A stretch of 64,000 nt of DNA, taken from Priestia abyssalis. GTDB taxonomy: Bacteria > Bacillota > Bacilli > Bacillales > Bacillaceae_H. Shown piece by piece: positions 27,421 through 35,465 of this stretch (position 1 is its first letter; each line of letters starts with the position of its first letter). The notes under the pieces were generated by a model, which saw nothing but the letters and a program-made list of their open reading frames with translations, searched no databases and was not told the origin of the DNA. The position numbers were made by a program, and so were the translations under genes. Where the stretch lies: the NCBI RefSeq assembly GCF_002019595.1, contig NZ_KV917369.1:3984624-4048623 (forward strand), given 5' to 3'.

Positions 27421-27508
27421 TAACAAACATTTTATTATATCGTTTATATAAAATCAAACATATTTCATTTTTGTTTGTCATTTAACAAACATTCCGTTAT
27501 ATGTTTAT
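27421..27508. promoter_or_regulatory. Two copies of a 26-bp palindromic repeat, candidate operators
   Basis: TAACAAACATT.TATTATAT.GTTTAT at 27421-27447 and TAACAAACATTCCGTTATAT.GTTTAT at 27483-27508 are near-identical, and each is roughly palindromic (AACAAACAT against ATGTTTAT-like). They lie 33-120 bases upstream of the DUF2087 regulator start. The rest of 27509-27695 holds nothing recognisable. Confidence 0.5.
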
Positions 27509-27695
27509 TTCGATAAGTGTTCTCTCTTTTTCTTTAAATCATGAAATTCTAACTCTGGAACATAAAAAACTCCTCGAATCGCATTCTACAGGAGGTGGTA
27601 TAAGAGCATTTATATATTTTTTGGTCTTTGCCCATTCCATCCTATTCATTTCATTTACCGTATAAAGCTGATGAAATCATTAGGAATTAAAAACC

Positions 27696-27728
27696 AAGAG
27701 CTCAGACTGTGAACAAGTCTGAGCTTCA
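27696..27728 (-). terminator. Terminator of the flavin-binding protein gene
   Basis: GCTCAGACT pairs with AGTCTGAGC; T-rich sequence (GGTTTTTAATT) follows on the minus strand. Confidence 0.7.
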
Positions 27729-27735
27729 TTAACCA

Positions 27736-28293
27736 TTACTTCCTCCCCTTTACATCATCCATAATGGTTCTCCCCGGGTAAAACGCCATCTCTTCATTAA
27801 CCGGATCTTCTTTAGCCGTCAACCCTTCCACTTCAATCTTAAAAACCGCGGTTTTACTGCCCATCGATGAGCGGTATGTTTCCACATGCTTTATTGACAA
27901 TGGCGATTGAAAATAACCAGGAACATGTTTATCCAATAAATGCTGCAACGCTTCTGTCGCTTCGCTTAAATCCTCGACAAGCTTTACCTTTCCAAACAGC
28001 ATGACGCTGAAATAAGCGGTACCGACATTGGCCGGAACCGGGTCGGCAATCGTTCCAAGTTCTTCACTCACGGTAAAACAAACGTGTTCATTCGCTCTCA
28101 TCACTTCATATTTTCTCCCTGCGGCTGCACCATGAAAATAGATAGCTTCGTTTGCCCAGGCAAAATTCAATGGAATGACATAGGGAAGGTTCCCGTCGCA
28201 TAATCCTAGACACCCCACTTTTGCAGAAGATAAAAACTCATTGATTTTTTGCGAATCCTTACACTCTTTCATGCTTCTTCTCATTGCTTTCAC
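27736..28293 (-). CDS. Pyridoxamine-5'-phosphate-oxidase-like flavin-binding protein
   Basis: A 185-residue split-barrel protein of the PNPOx-like group that includes NimA-type 5-nitroimidazole reductases and F420/FMN-binding proteins. Core features: VGCLGLCDGNLPYVIPLNFAW, IYFHGAAAGRKYEVMRANEH (phosphate-contacting loop) and VCFTVSEEL. It starts at GTG 28293 behind AAAGGGG. It is divergent from a MocR regulator gene 106 bases away, which is likely its controller; MocR proteins use PLP, so a link to vitamin B6 or amine metabolism is possible but not shown. Confidence 0.85.
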   Translation of the reverse strand: MKAMRRSMKECKDSQKINEFLSSAKVGCLGLCDGNLPYVIPLNFAWANEAIYFHGAAAGRKYEVMRANEHVCFTVSEELGTIADPVPANVGTAYFSVMLFGKVKLVEDLSEATEALQHLLDKHVPGYFQSPLSIKHVETYRSSMGSKTAVFKIEVEGLTAKEDPVNEEMAFYPGRTIMDDVKGRK

Positions 28294-28399
28294 TGTATTT
28301 ACCCCTTTCGGTCATTTTGTTATGATTATTGTAAGAACATTTTGACCTTTCGAAAAGTGACAGTTTTTATCTTTCAAATAGGGTCAGAAGGAGGATTAC

Positions 28400-29809
28400 A
28401 TGCATATTTTGTCTCCAGCATTGGACAAACAACACCCCGATCCTTTATACGTTCAGCTCTATGAACATATAAAGCGGGATATTATGAATGGAACCTTACA
28501 CACTGGGATCAGGCTTCCTTCCATCCGCAATCTTGCCCATCATTTGCATATAAGCCGCAATACGGTCGAAACCGCTTATCAGCAGCTGCTTGCAGAAGGA
28601 TATATTGTCAGCAAACCGAAAAGCGGGATGTACGTAAATGAGCTGGATTTGGACATCATCCAGCAAAAAACGCCTCCCTCGCCTAGCCTGCATGAAACAT
28701 CATGTTCTAATCCCTCTCCTGATCTCATTGATTTTGAATATGGAAGCGTCGATATGAGTGCGTTTCCTATGAATCTATGGAAAAAATACAGCAACCAGGC
28801 GTACAAACAGGAAATGAAGGAATTGACATCTTACGGTCACCATAAAGGGGAATATTTGCTGCGGAAGGAAATCGCAGCCTATTTATATCAGGCACGAGGG
28901 GTTGATTGCTCGCCGGAACAAATCATCATCACTTCAGGCACCCAGCATTCACTCAATTTATTATGTGAAACTGTGTTTAAGAATTATGATCATTTTGCAA
29001 TTGAAAATCCCGGCTATGACCGCGCCCGCTATGTGTTTGAAAACCACGGTTTCCGTGTTACACCTATTTCCCTTGATAAGGACGGTCTTTCTATCAAACA
29101 TCTAAGAACCAGCAGGGCAAATATTGTTTATGTGACTCCTTCCCATCAATATCCACAAGGGATGGTCATGCCCTTCAACCGGCGCCTTGAACTATTGCAA
29201 TGGGCTGAAGAAACAAATGGATATATTATCGAAGACGATTATGACGGTGAATTTCGTTACGAAGGAAAACCGATTCCCGCCTTGAAAGAACTAGACCAGC
29301 ATGAAGCAATCATTTATTTGGGGACATTCTCAAAAATGCTGCTTCCTTCGCTTCGAATTAGCTATATTGTCTTGCCGCAGCGTCTCGTTCAAACGCACGA
29401 TGCTCTGTTTGAAGCTTACATCTCGACTGTCCCGAGAGTTATTCAGTACACGCTTTATTTCTTTATGAAAGACGGAGAATGGGACCGGCATGTTCGGAGA
29501 ATGAGGCTCCTATACCAAAAGAAACATCGCCTTCTAGTCGATTCGTTGATTGGGTATTTTGGTGAAAATGTAGAAATCATTGGGGATAAAGCCGGCCTGC
29601 ATTTATTGATTAAAATGGATACCCTTCTCACCGAAAAAGAACTGATCGAAAAAGCAGAGAAGTTTGGCGTCCATGTCTATTCCATCGACAAATACCGGCT
29701 GTTTCCTGAAACAGAGGAAAAACCGCTGCTTCTGCTCGGGTTCAGCCAAATTCCCATCGCCCAAATCGAGGAAGGGATTAAGAGATTAAAAGAAGCGTGG
29801 TTTGATTGA
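28400..29809 (+). CDS. MocR/PdxR-type regulator (GntR HTH plus aminotransferase fold)
   Basis: A 469-residue regulator. The GntR winged helix spans about 10-78 (DPLYVQLYEHIKRDIMNGTL, RLPSIRNLAHHLHISRNTVE). From about 100 to the end it has a class I aminotransferase fold with PLP motifs: TSGTQHSLNLL, VTPSHQYPQGMVMP, EDDYDGEFRY and the lysine in LGTFSKMLLPSLRISY. Such proteins bind PLP and use it as effector. It is transcribed away from the PNPOx-like gene. Close relatives include PdxR and YcxD-like MocR proteins; which one cannot be told. Confidence 0.9.
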   Translation: MHILSPALDKQHPDPLYVQLYEHIKRDIMNGTLHTGIRLPSIRNLAHHLHISRNTVETAYQQLLAEGYIVSKPKSGMYVNELDLDIIQQKTPPSPSLHETSCSNPSPDLIDFEYGSVDMSAFPMNLWKKYSNQAYKQEMKELTSYGHHKGEYLLRKEIAAYLYQARGVDCSPEQIIITSGTQHSLNLLCETVFKNYDHFAIENPGYDRARYVFENHGFRVTPISLDKDGLSIKHLRTSRANIVYVTPSHQYPQGMVMPFNRRLELLQWAEETNGYIIEDDYDGEFRYEGKPIPALKELDQHEAIIYLGTFSKMLLPSLRISYIVLPQRLVQTHDALFEAYISTVPRVIQYTLYFFMKDGEWDRHVRRMRLLYQKKHRLLVDSLIGYFGENVEIIGDKAGLHLLIKMDTLLTEKELIEKAEKFGVHVYSIDKYRLFPETEEKPLLLLGFSQIPIAQIEEGIKRLKEAWFD

Positions 29810-30002
29810 TTAAATAAACCCCAGTATGTTATCTTTTATTTCCCTTCATTTTTTCGTTTTTTTATAGAATGTTCCACTTAAACAGTACGGGAAGTACAGG
29901 GATCGTGAAGAAAATGTCAAGACTTTTTACAATGATATAGATAAACACTTCAATAAATCGCAAGACATATAGTGTATTAAATTAAGATAAGAAGGTGGCA
30001 AA

Positions 30003-30185
30003 ATGAGGTATACATCCCCTGTTATAACTGGAGGCTATCCAATCCAAATTGGCGGATATTCCACTATCCCTTTTCATCCATTTCAGGATTTTCTTCAAAA
30101 ATACTGGCATCAGGCCCATCTACATCATCACGTAAATCCTCAATATTTCTATTACGCCCATCCCCCTGTTTTTTATTATTATTAA
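30003..30185 (+). CDS. Small His/Tyr/Pro-rich protein (60 aa), possibly spore-associated
   Basis: Not recognised. GAAGGTGG stands seven bases before the ATG and a terminator follows, so it is a real transcription unit. The protein is rich in Tyr (10), His (9) and Pro, with a C-terminal run HPPVFYYY and repeated short aromatic motifs (GGYPIQIGGYST). Composition of this kind is common among small Bacillus coat and crust proteins, but no family is matched. No charged core or membrane segment is visible. Confidence 0.6.
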   Translation: MRYTSPVITGGYPIQIGGYSTIPFHPFQDFLQKYWHQAHLHHHVNPQYFYYAHPPVFYYY

Positions 30186-30229
30186 GATACTGAGATGAAT
30201 AAATCCAGCCAATGTTAAGGTGCCTATTT

Positions 30230-30266
30230 TAGGAAAGCTGAAGGTTAATCGACCTTCAGCTTTTAA
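30230..30266 (+). terminator. Terminator after the His/Tyr-rich gene
   Basis: AAAGCTGAAGGT pairs with ACCTTCAGCTTT around a short loop and is followed by T-rich sequence on the plus strand. Confidence 0.85.
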
Positions 30267-30427
30267 TTATTATTGAATACATTTATTAAGTTGGATATTC
30301 TGAAGGCTGTATAAAGACTATGACATGGTTGTAGTACGAGTTCATAAAATAACCGTTCCAAAAACGCAAACCTAATTTACTAGCGTTCTATCTTTTTTTG
30401 ACTACTTTTGTCGGAATGGTTGATTTT

Positions 30428-30466
30428 TGTAAAGAATGTATTAAAATAATGTAAAGATAATGTAAA
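30428..30466 (+). promoter_or_regulatory. Phased TGTAAA direct repeats upstream of the 30508 gene
   Basis: TGTAAA occurs at 30428, 30450 and 30461 with TGTATT at 30437; the last two are exactly 11 bp apart. Read on the other strand these are TTTACA hexamers, as in PhoP boxes, but the orientation relative to the gene is reversed. They lie 40-80 bases before the start. Confidence 0.35.
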
Positions 30467-30507
30467 GATTACATCAACATTCTTGACAAATGAAGGAGGT
30501 ATACTTT

Positions 30508-30780
30508 ATGACAGTAGCTGAATATTGCGGCAACATGGAGTCTTCCATTCTCCAATTCATTTTTTCTTTAACAGACGACATCCGCCAGAGAATTGAGCAG
30601 AAAAAATTGTTTTATAAAGAACAAATCGTACGCTATGCCGAAAAGCAAATCGATTTTTTCTTTAAAGCCTACAATTTAAAAAACGCTCTCCTGCACAGTT
30701 ACAAGCACGAAGCATACAACACGATCATGTTTAAACTAAAAAACATTTTAAAGGAGCATAACGTCTTCCAATGTGTATAA
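30508..30780 (+). CDS. Hypothetical protein (90 aa)
   Basis: Not recognised. ATG 30508 is chosen because AAGGAGGT lies seven bases upstream; a longer version from 30490 overlaps that site. The protein is soluble, helical and basic (DDIRQRIEQKKLFYKEQIVRY, then AEKQIDFFFKAYNLKN), with two cysteines at the extremes (EYCGN near the start, FQCV at the end). It is followed by a terminator. Phased TGTAAA repeats upstream suggest regulated expression. Confidence 0.7.
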   Translation: MTVAEYCGNMESSILQFIFSLTDDIRQRIEQKKLFYKEQIVRYAEKQIDFFFKAYNLKNALLHSYKHEAYNTIMFKLKNILKEHNVFQCV

Positions 30781-30795
30781 ACGCGGTCACCACAT

Positions 30796-30851
30796 AAAAA
30801 GAGAACTTTCCTTTCTACTATCGACTAGTAAAAAGTGAAGTTCTCTTTTGT
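30796..30851. terminator. Bidirectional terminator between the 90-aa gene and btuR
   Basis: AAAAGAGAACTT pairs with AAGTTCTCTTTT across a longer loop; A/T-rich on both sides. It separates the convergent 90-aa gene and the end of the cobalamin operon. Confidence 0.75.
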
Positions 30852-30893
30852 ATTTTAGCTTTTGGCTTTCTCCCGTTCGTTCATCCCATCACC

Positions 30894-31442
30894 TTAAAAT
30901 TCAATCCCTTTTACGGCTGGAATTCCTTCATTATAATAATGTTTGACCGGGTTCATCTCCGTTACCAAATCGGCACATGCTTTTATTTCCTGCTTTGCCG
31001 AACGCCCTGTCACAACTATGTGCATGGCTCGCGGTCGATTCTGAATAACATCGAGTACTTCGTTAAATGGAAGCACATCATCGATTGGAAATTTATCAAT
31101 CGCCAACGCATTGTTTAATTCATCTAAAATCACCACATCATAGTGTCCGGATGTGATTTTCTCTTTTGTGAACAACCAGGCTTTTCGCAATGCTTCCCGA
31201 TGTTCTTGAGGTGTTTTTGTCCAAGTGAACCCGACTCCTGTTTGATGAATTTCCACACCTATTTTATCGAACATGATTTTTTCACCGTATGTACGATCGG
31301 GGGATTTGATGAATTGGATGATCAATACTTTTTTTCCCCGTCCCGTTGCCCTTAAAGCCAAGCCCAGTGCAGCTGTCGTTTTTCCTTTCCCATCACCTGT
31401 GTAGACGAGTAAGAGTCCTTTCTTTTTATCCACTCTCCTCAT
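30894..31442 (-). CDS. btuR: Cob(I)yrinic acid a,c-diamide adenosyltransferase
   Basis: A 182-residue CobA/BtuR/CobO-type enzyme that transfers adenosyl from ATP to cobalt(I) of the corrinoid. The P-loop GDGKGKTTAALGLALRATGR is at about residues 14-33, with the later VILDELNNALA and VTGRSAKQEI motifs. Start ATG 31442 (MRRVDKKKG) begins seven bases past the cbiY stop. Its site (AGAAGGG) is very close, so the exact start is slightly uncertain. Last gene of the cobalamin operon, as in the B. megaterium cobI operon. Confidence 0.93.
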   Translation of the reverse strand: MRRVDKKKGLLLVYTGDGKGKTTAALGLALRATGRGKKVLIIQFIKSPDRTYGEKIMFDKIGVEIHQTGVGFTWTKTPQEHREALRKAWLFTKEKITSGHYDVVILDELNNALAIDKFPIDDVLPFNEVLDVIQNRPRAMHIVVTGRSAKQEIKACADLVTEMNPVKHYYNEGIPAVKGIEF

Positions 31443-31449
31443 TCCCTTC

Positions 31450-32019
31450 TTACAGCCATGTTGTTTTTTCTGCAAACGGCGTGCGTTTTGGAGCTTTGGC
31501 GTTTTCCCCAGACTCCCCATCTGGATAGCCGATAAACACCGTTCCAATAATTTTTTTATTTTCAGGGGAACCAATAAACTCCCATAATCGACCGTCACGA
31601 ACAAGGCCCACTCCTCTTGTTCTCCATACAAAACCGAGACCAAGCTCCCTGGCGGCGAGCCACATTGAATGAATCGCACAGCATACGGCATACTCATTGT
31701 CTTCTGACGCTTCTTCATCGCCTGGTACGATGTCAGCTGTAACGACCATCACCACTGGTGTATTTTTTACGACTTTCAATGAGCTTTCGACTAAATTCGG
31801 CTTAGTCGGGAAGCGCTCTTGCAAGTATTGTTCCGACAGCTGTTCATAGTTCCGTTTCGCTTCTCCCTGCATGACATAAAAACTCCACGGCTCTCTCATG
31901 CGGTCGTTCGGTGCCCACACTGCAGCCTCTAACAGCTTCTCGATTTTTTCCCGCTCTACTTCCCGCGGTTCGTAATTCCTGATTGCTCTTCGTTTTTTTA
32001 ATGCTTCCACAACTGTCAT
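31450..32019 (-). CDS. cbiY: Nitroreductase-family flavoprotein CbiY
   Basis: A 189-residue FMN nitroreductase-fold protein (RRAIRNYEPREVEREKIEKL at the front, WAPNDRMREPWSF in the FMN-binding region). By position (between the uroporphyrinogen methyltransferase and btuR genes) it corresponds to cbiY of the B. megaterium cobI operon, whose exact role is not settled. BluB, which makes dimethylbenzimidazole, is also nitroreductase-like, but I see no BluB-specific motif and do not call it that. A flavoprotein here could reduce cobalt before adenosylation; that is inference. Confidence 0.8.
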   Translation of the reverse strand: MTVVEALKKRRAIRNYEPREVEREKIEKLLEAAVWAPNDRMREPWSFYVMQGEAKRNYEQLSEQYLQERFPTKPNLVESSLKVVKNTPVVMVVTADIVPGDEEASEDNEYAVCCAIHSMWLAARELGLGFVWRTRGVGLVRDGRLWEFIGSPENKKIIGTVFIGYPDGESGENAKAPKRTPFAEKTTWL

Positions 32020-32067
32020 ACTGTCTCTCCCTTTCTTCCAAATTGATGATTTTGAGCAGCCATTTTC

Positions 32068-32844
32068 TTATGTTCGAATAGAAGATAGATGCTCGTTTTC
32101 TTCAAACCAGCTAATTTTCTCCCGCATCCGTACCACTTCTCCCACAAGAATGATGGCGGGATGGCCGATGTTATGCTTTTTCACTTCTTCTTCAATTGTT
32201 GTCAACGTGCCAATGACTGTACGCTGGCGGCTCGTCGTTCCCCATTCAATGACAGCCGCTTTTGTGTCTCTTGCTTTCCCATGCTCGATAAGCATCTTGC
32301 AAATGTGATGCAAATTACCGATTCCCATATAAAAAACAATTGTATCGCTTCCTTTTGCAAGTGCCTCCCAGTTAACGTGGTCTTGCCCTTTTTCTTCGCG
32401 TCCATGTCCTGTCACAATCGTAAAAGAGGACGCATAATCACGATGGGTAACCGGAATGCCGGCATATGCGGGTGCGGCGATTCCCGATGTAACTCCTGGG
32501 ACAATTTCATACGGAATGCCTTCATTCGCAAGCACTTCCGCTTCTTCGCCCCCCCGGCCAAACACGCACGGATCTCCGCCCTTTAGTCTTGTAACAACTT
32601 TTCCTTGCAGCGCTTTTTCCACTAGCAGTTCATGAATTTGCTCCTGAATGAGCTCATGCTTGCCAGGAAGCTTTCCGCAGTAAATGAGCTCTGCATCTTT
32701 TTTTGCATAATTGAGCAATTCCTTATTTACGAGCCGATCATAGGCAATGACATCAGCTTTTTGAATACATTCCATTCCGTACACCGTAATCAGCTTTGCA
32801 TCTCCCGGACCAGCTCCCACAAGAAACACCTTTCCCTTATTCAT
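32068..32844 (-). CDS. cobA: Uroporphyrinogen-III C-methyltransferase (SUMT)
   Basis: A 258-residue SAM-dependent methylase that converts uroporphyrinogen III to precorrin-2, the entry step to cobalamin and sirohaem. Family motifs: VGAGPGDAKLITVYG at the start, AYDRLV, VTRLKGGDPCVFGRGGEEAE (SAM loop) and VPGVTSGIAAPAYAGIPVTHR. It is the short, single-function form, without the oxidase/chelatase part of CysG. Oxidation of precorrin-2 must be supplied elsewhere; cobalt insertion is by CbiX upstream. It is 58 bases after cobT. Confidence 0.95.
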   Translation of the reverse strand: MNKGKVFLVGAGPGDAKLITVYGMECIQKADVIAYDRLVNKELLNYAKKDAELIYCGKLPGKHELIQEQIHELLVEKALQGKVVTRLKGGDPCVFGRGGEEAEVLANEGIPYEIVPGVTSGIAAPAYAGIPVTHRDYASSFTIVTGHGREEKGQDHVNWEALAKGSDTIVFYMGIGNLHHICKMLIEHGKARDTKAAVIEWGTTSRQRTVIGTLTTIEEEVKKHNIGHPAIILVGEVVRMREKISWFEENEHLSSIRT

Positions 32845-32902
32845 TTATTCCCCGCCTCTCGCATCTAACTGTATATAATCTCTTTTGGCGCTTGCGCTTT
32901 TC

Positions 32903-33952
32903 TTATGCTTCATCCGAGATACCGGCTGATTCAAAGGTCGCCATTTCACGGAGCATTAACGTCGCAGATTGTAAAATCGGAAAGGCAACAGCCGCTCCGC
33001 TTCCTTCTCCCAATCGTAAGCCTAAATCAAGGAGTGGTTCTTTCCCTAACCATTGAATGGCCGCTTCATGGCCGGGTTCAACCGATTTATGGCCGACAAT
33101 CATATAGTCCGCCGCCGCATTTGAAATCATTTTCGCTAATACTGCTGCGGTTGTACAAATGAATCCGTCCACAAGAATCGGGATTCGATGACTCGCTGCC
33201 GCCAGCATCGCGCCGGCCATTCCCGCAATTTCAAGTCCCCCTAATTTTGAAAGGATATCAATTGGATCACCGACATCCGGTTTACGATCATGGAGAGCTT
33301 TTTCAATAATTTGTTGTTTATGAAGCAATTTCTCTGAAGAAATTCCCGTTCCTCTTCCGATAAGATCACCCACGTTTTTTCCGGTAATGGCCGCTAATAT
33401 GGCACTGCTTGTCGTCGTGTTTCCAATCCCCATCTCACCAAGAATGAGACATTTTGCCCCTTTTCGAATCATCTCTTCTCCCTGCTCGTATCCGATTTCA
33501 ATCGCCTGGATTGCTTCGTCTCTCGATATAGCCTCTTCTTTGCTGAAATTAGCGGTTCCATATCGAACTTTTCGACTGATAAGTCCTTCTCCTTCAATGT
33601 CAGAAGCAACACCAATATCAACAATTTGCAAATGTGCATCGATTTGTCGGCTGAACACATTAATGGCGGCACCGCCATTTAAAAAGTTATAAACCATTTG
33701 ACCGGTCACTTCCTGCGGAAAAGCGGAAACTCCTTCGGCCGTCACCCCATGGTCAGCTGCAAACACGATCACTCCCGGTCTTGTTACTTTCGGAAACGCA
33801 TCCCCTGTCATTTTGGCCAGTTCAATCGCCAGCTCTTCCAAGCGCCCAAGGCTTCCTGGCGGTTTCGTTAACGTATCGATATATCGCGCCGTTTGCTCGC
33901 CTGTTTGATGGTTAAGTGCCGGAATCATTATGGATCGCAATGTTTTCGTCAT
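32903..33952 (-). CDS. cobT: Nicotinate-nucleotide:dimethylbenzimidazole phosphoribosyltransferase
   Basis: A 349-residue CobT enzyme that activates the lower-ligand base as its alpha-ribotide. Recognisable segments: TKPPGSLGRLEELA near residue 30, ADHGVTAEGVSAFPQEVTGQM, NGGAAINVFSRQ, GEMGIGNTTTSSAI and GGLEIAGMAGAMLAAA; the catalytic Glu is in RLGEGSGAAVAFP near the end. ATG 33952 follows AGGAGAG; the frame starts 41 bases before the end of cbiP, an unusually long overlap. A later ATG at 33928 is possible. Confidence 0.95.
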   Translation of the reverse strand: MTKTLRSIMIPALNHQTGEQTARYIDTLTKPPGSLGRLEELAIELAKMTGDAFPKVTRPGVIVFAADHGVTAEGVSAFPQEVTGQMVYNFLNGGAAINVFSRQIDAHLQIVDIGVASDIEGEGLISRKVRYGTANFSKEEAISRDEAIQAIEIGYEQGEEMIRKGAKCLILGEMGIGNTTTSSAILAAITGKNVGDLIGRGTGISSEKLLHKQQIIEKALHDRKPDVGDPIDILSKLGGLEIAGMAGAMLAAASHRIPILVDGFICTTAAVLAKMISNAAADYMIVGHKSVEPGHEAAIQWLGKEPLLDLGLRLGEGSGAAVAFPILQSATLMLREMATFESAGISDEA

Positions 33953-35465
33953 ACTTCTCTCCTCCTTGATAAAACCTTTCGATTTCATCATAAATTATAT
34001 CTAATTTAACATGTTTTCTCACATGATCGGCCAACCGGTCAAACGCCTCTTCCCTCAATTGATTAAACGAAACACGTCCCGTTATTTCCTCTAATCCTTT
34101 TTGTTTCCGAATCTTATTTAACAGTCGTTCTCTAAACAAATCGTTATGGAATAATCCGTGAAAATAAGTCCCCAGTATCCGTTCATCCGGACTTTTGCAA
34201 CCTTCACTGCCATTTTTTGTTTCAATGAATGAATCGCACTCTTCTTCAAACACGGACTGCCCCATATGAATTTCATAGCCTTTCACATGAATGGCTGTTT
34301 GTTCGAAAGTCAGCGTTCCTTCCGATAAGACCGTTGTTTTTTCCGTCGTCATCGCCGTTCGTAAAGAAAGGAAGCCCAATCCGGTCTCATATGAATGCGG
34401 TGACTCGATTCCATCGGGGTCTGAAATGGAGAGGCCGAGCATTTGATATCCACCGCAAATGCCAACAATGCTGGTTTTGCCTTTTTCATTTAGTAAATGC
34501 AGTTTTTCAGCAAGCCCGCTTTTCTTTAAAAACAGCAAATCTTCAATCGTATTTTTGCTGCCAGGCAAAATGACGAGATCCGGCTGTTTCAATTGCTCCG
34601 GTTTCGTCACGAATCGCACATGGCAGTCGGGCTCTGCAAAAAATGGGTCCACATCCGTAAAGTTTGAAATTTTCGGGTAGCGAATCACGGCAATATCAAT
34701 GTCTTTCGTCTTATCTTCATCCGGTTTATAGGAATCTAAAATGACCGAATCTTCTGCTTCGATATTTAAATCTTGCAAATGGGGAATAACACCGAGCACC
34801 GGTTTTCCTGTATACTCTTCAAACCACGTCAGCCCTGGCTCTAACAGCTTCACATCTCCTCGGAATTTATTGATAATCACACCGATGACACGTTCACGGT
34901 CTTCCTCCGAAAGAAGCTGGAGCGTTCCGACTAAACTGGCAAAAACACCGCCTTTTTCGATGTCTCCGACCAAGACGACAGGAGCATTGGCGATTCTTGC
35001 CACACGCATGTTCACAAGCTCGCGATCATTTAAATTTACTTCAGCCGGACTCCCGGCTCCTTCAATGACGATTCGTTCATATGTATGAGATAAAGAGTCA
35101 AGTGCCTCTTCAATCAATTTCAATCCCCGCTTAAAAAAATCTTTTCGATAATCCATCGCATTCATGTTTTGATACGGTTTTCCATGTACGACGATTTGTG
35201 CGTCATTTTCTCGGCTTGGCTTAATTAAAATCGGATTCATATCGGTCGTCGCTATGACACCGGCCGCTTCTGCCTGTACGCCCTGGGCACGTCCGATTTC
35301 TTTTCCATCAATCGTAATGTAAGAATTAAGTGCCATATTTTGTGATTTAAACGGAGCAGTGCGGTAGCCATCCTGGGCAAAAATCCGGCAAAAAGCGGTA
35401 ACCAATACGCTTTTCCCTGCGTCGGAGTGCGTTCCTTGAATCATGAGGGGAAGTGCTTTAGGCAT
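33912..35465 (-). CDS. cbiP: Adenosylcobyric acid synthase (glutamine-hydrolysing)
   Basis: A 517-residue CbiP/CobQ enzyme that amidates side chains b, d, e and g of adenosylcobyrinic acid a,c-diamide. The N-terminal ATP-binding half has IQGTHSDAGKSVLVTAFCR and PFKSQNMALNSY. The C-terminal half is a class I glutamine amidotransferase with the nucleophile Cys in GICGGYQMLG and the late GTYFHGLFHND His region. Start overlaps the cbiA end by eight bases. Absent from the B. megaterium cobI operon as I recall it, so its place here, together with cobT, makes this operon more complete. Confidence 0.95.
   Translation of the reverse strand: MPKALPLMIQGTHSDAGKSVLVTAFCRIFAQDGYRTAPFKSQNMALNSYITIDGKEIGRAQGVQAEAAGVIATTDMNPILIKPSRENDAQIVVHGKPYQNMNAMDYRKDFFKRGLKLIEEALDSLSHTYERIVIEGAGSPAEVNLNDRELVNMRVARIANAPVVLVGDIEKGGVFASLVGTLQLLSEEDRERVIGVIINKFRGDVKLLEPGLTWFEEYTGKPVLGVIPHLQDLNIEAEDSVILDSYKPDEDKTKDIDIAVIRYPKISNFTDVDPFFAEPDCHVRFVTKPEQLKQPDLVILPGSKNTIEDLLFLKKSGLAEKLHLLNEKGKTSIVGICGGYQMLGLSISDPDGIESPHSYETGLGFLSLRTAMTTEKTTVLSEGTLTFEQTAIHVKGYEIHMGQSVFEEECDSFIETKNGSEGCKSPDERILGTYFHGLFHNDLFRERLLNKIRKQKGLEEITGRVSFNQLREEAFDRLADHVRKHVKLDIIYDEIERFYQGGEKYDENIAIHNDSGT

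Noticed and set aside
31450..32019. BluB (dimethylbenzimidazole synthase) for the nitroreductase gene
   Set aside because: Fold fits, but length and position match CbiY and no BluB-specific motif is seen.
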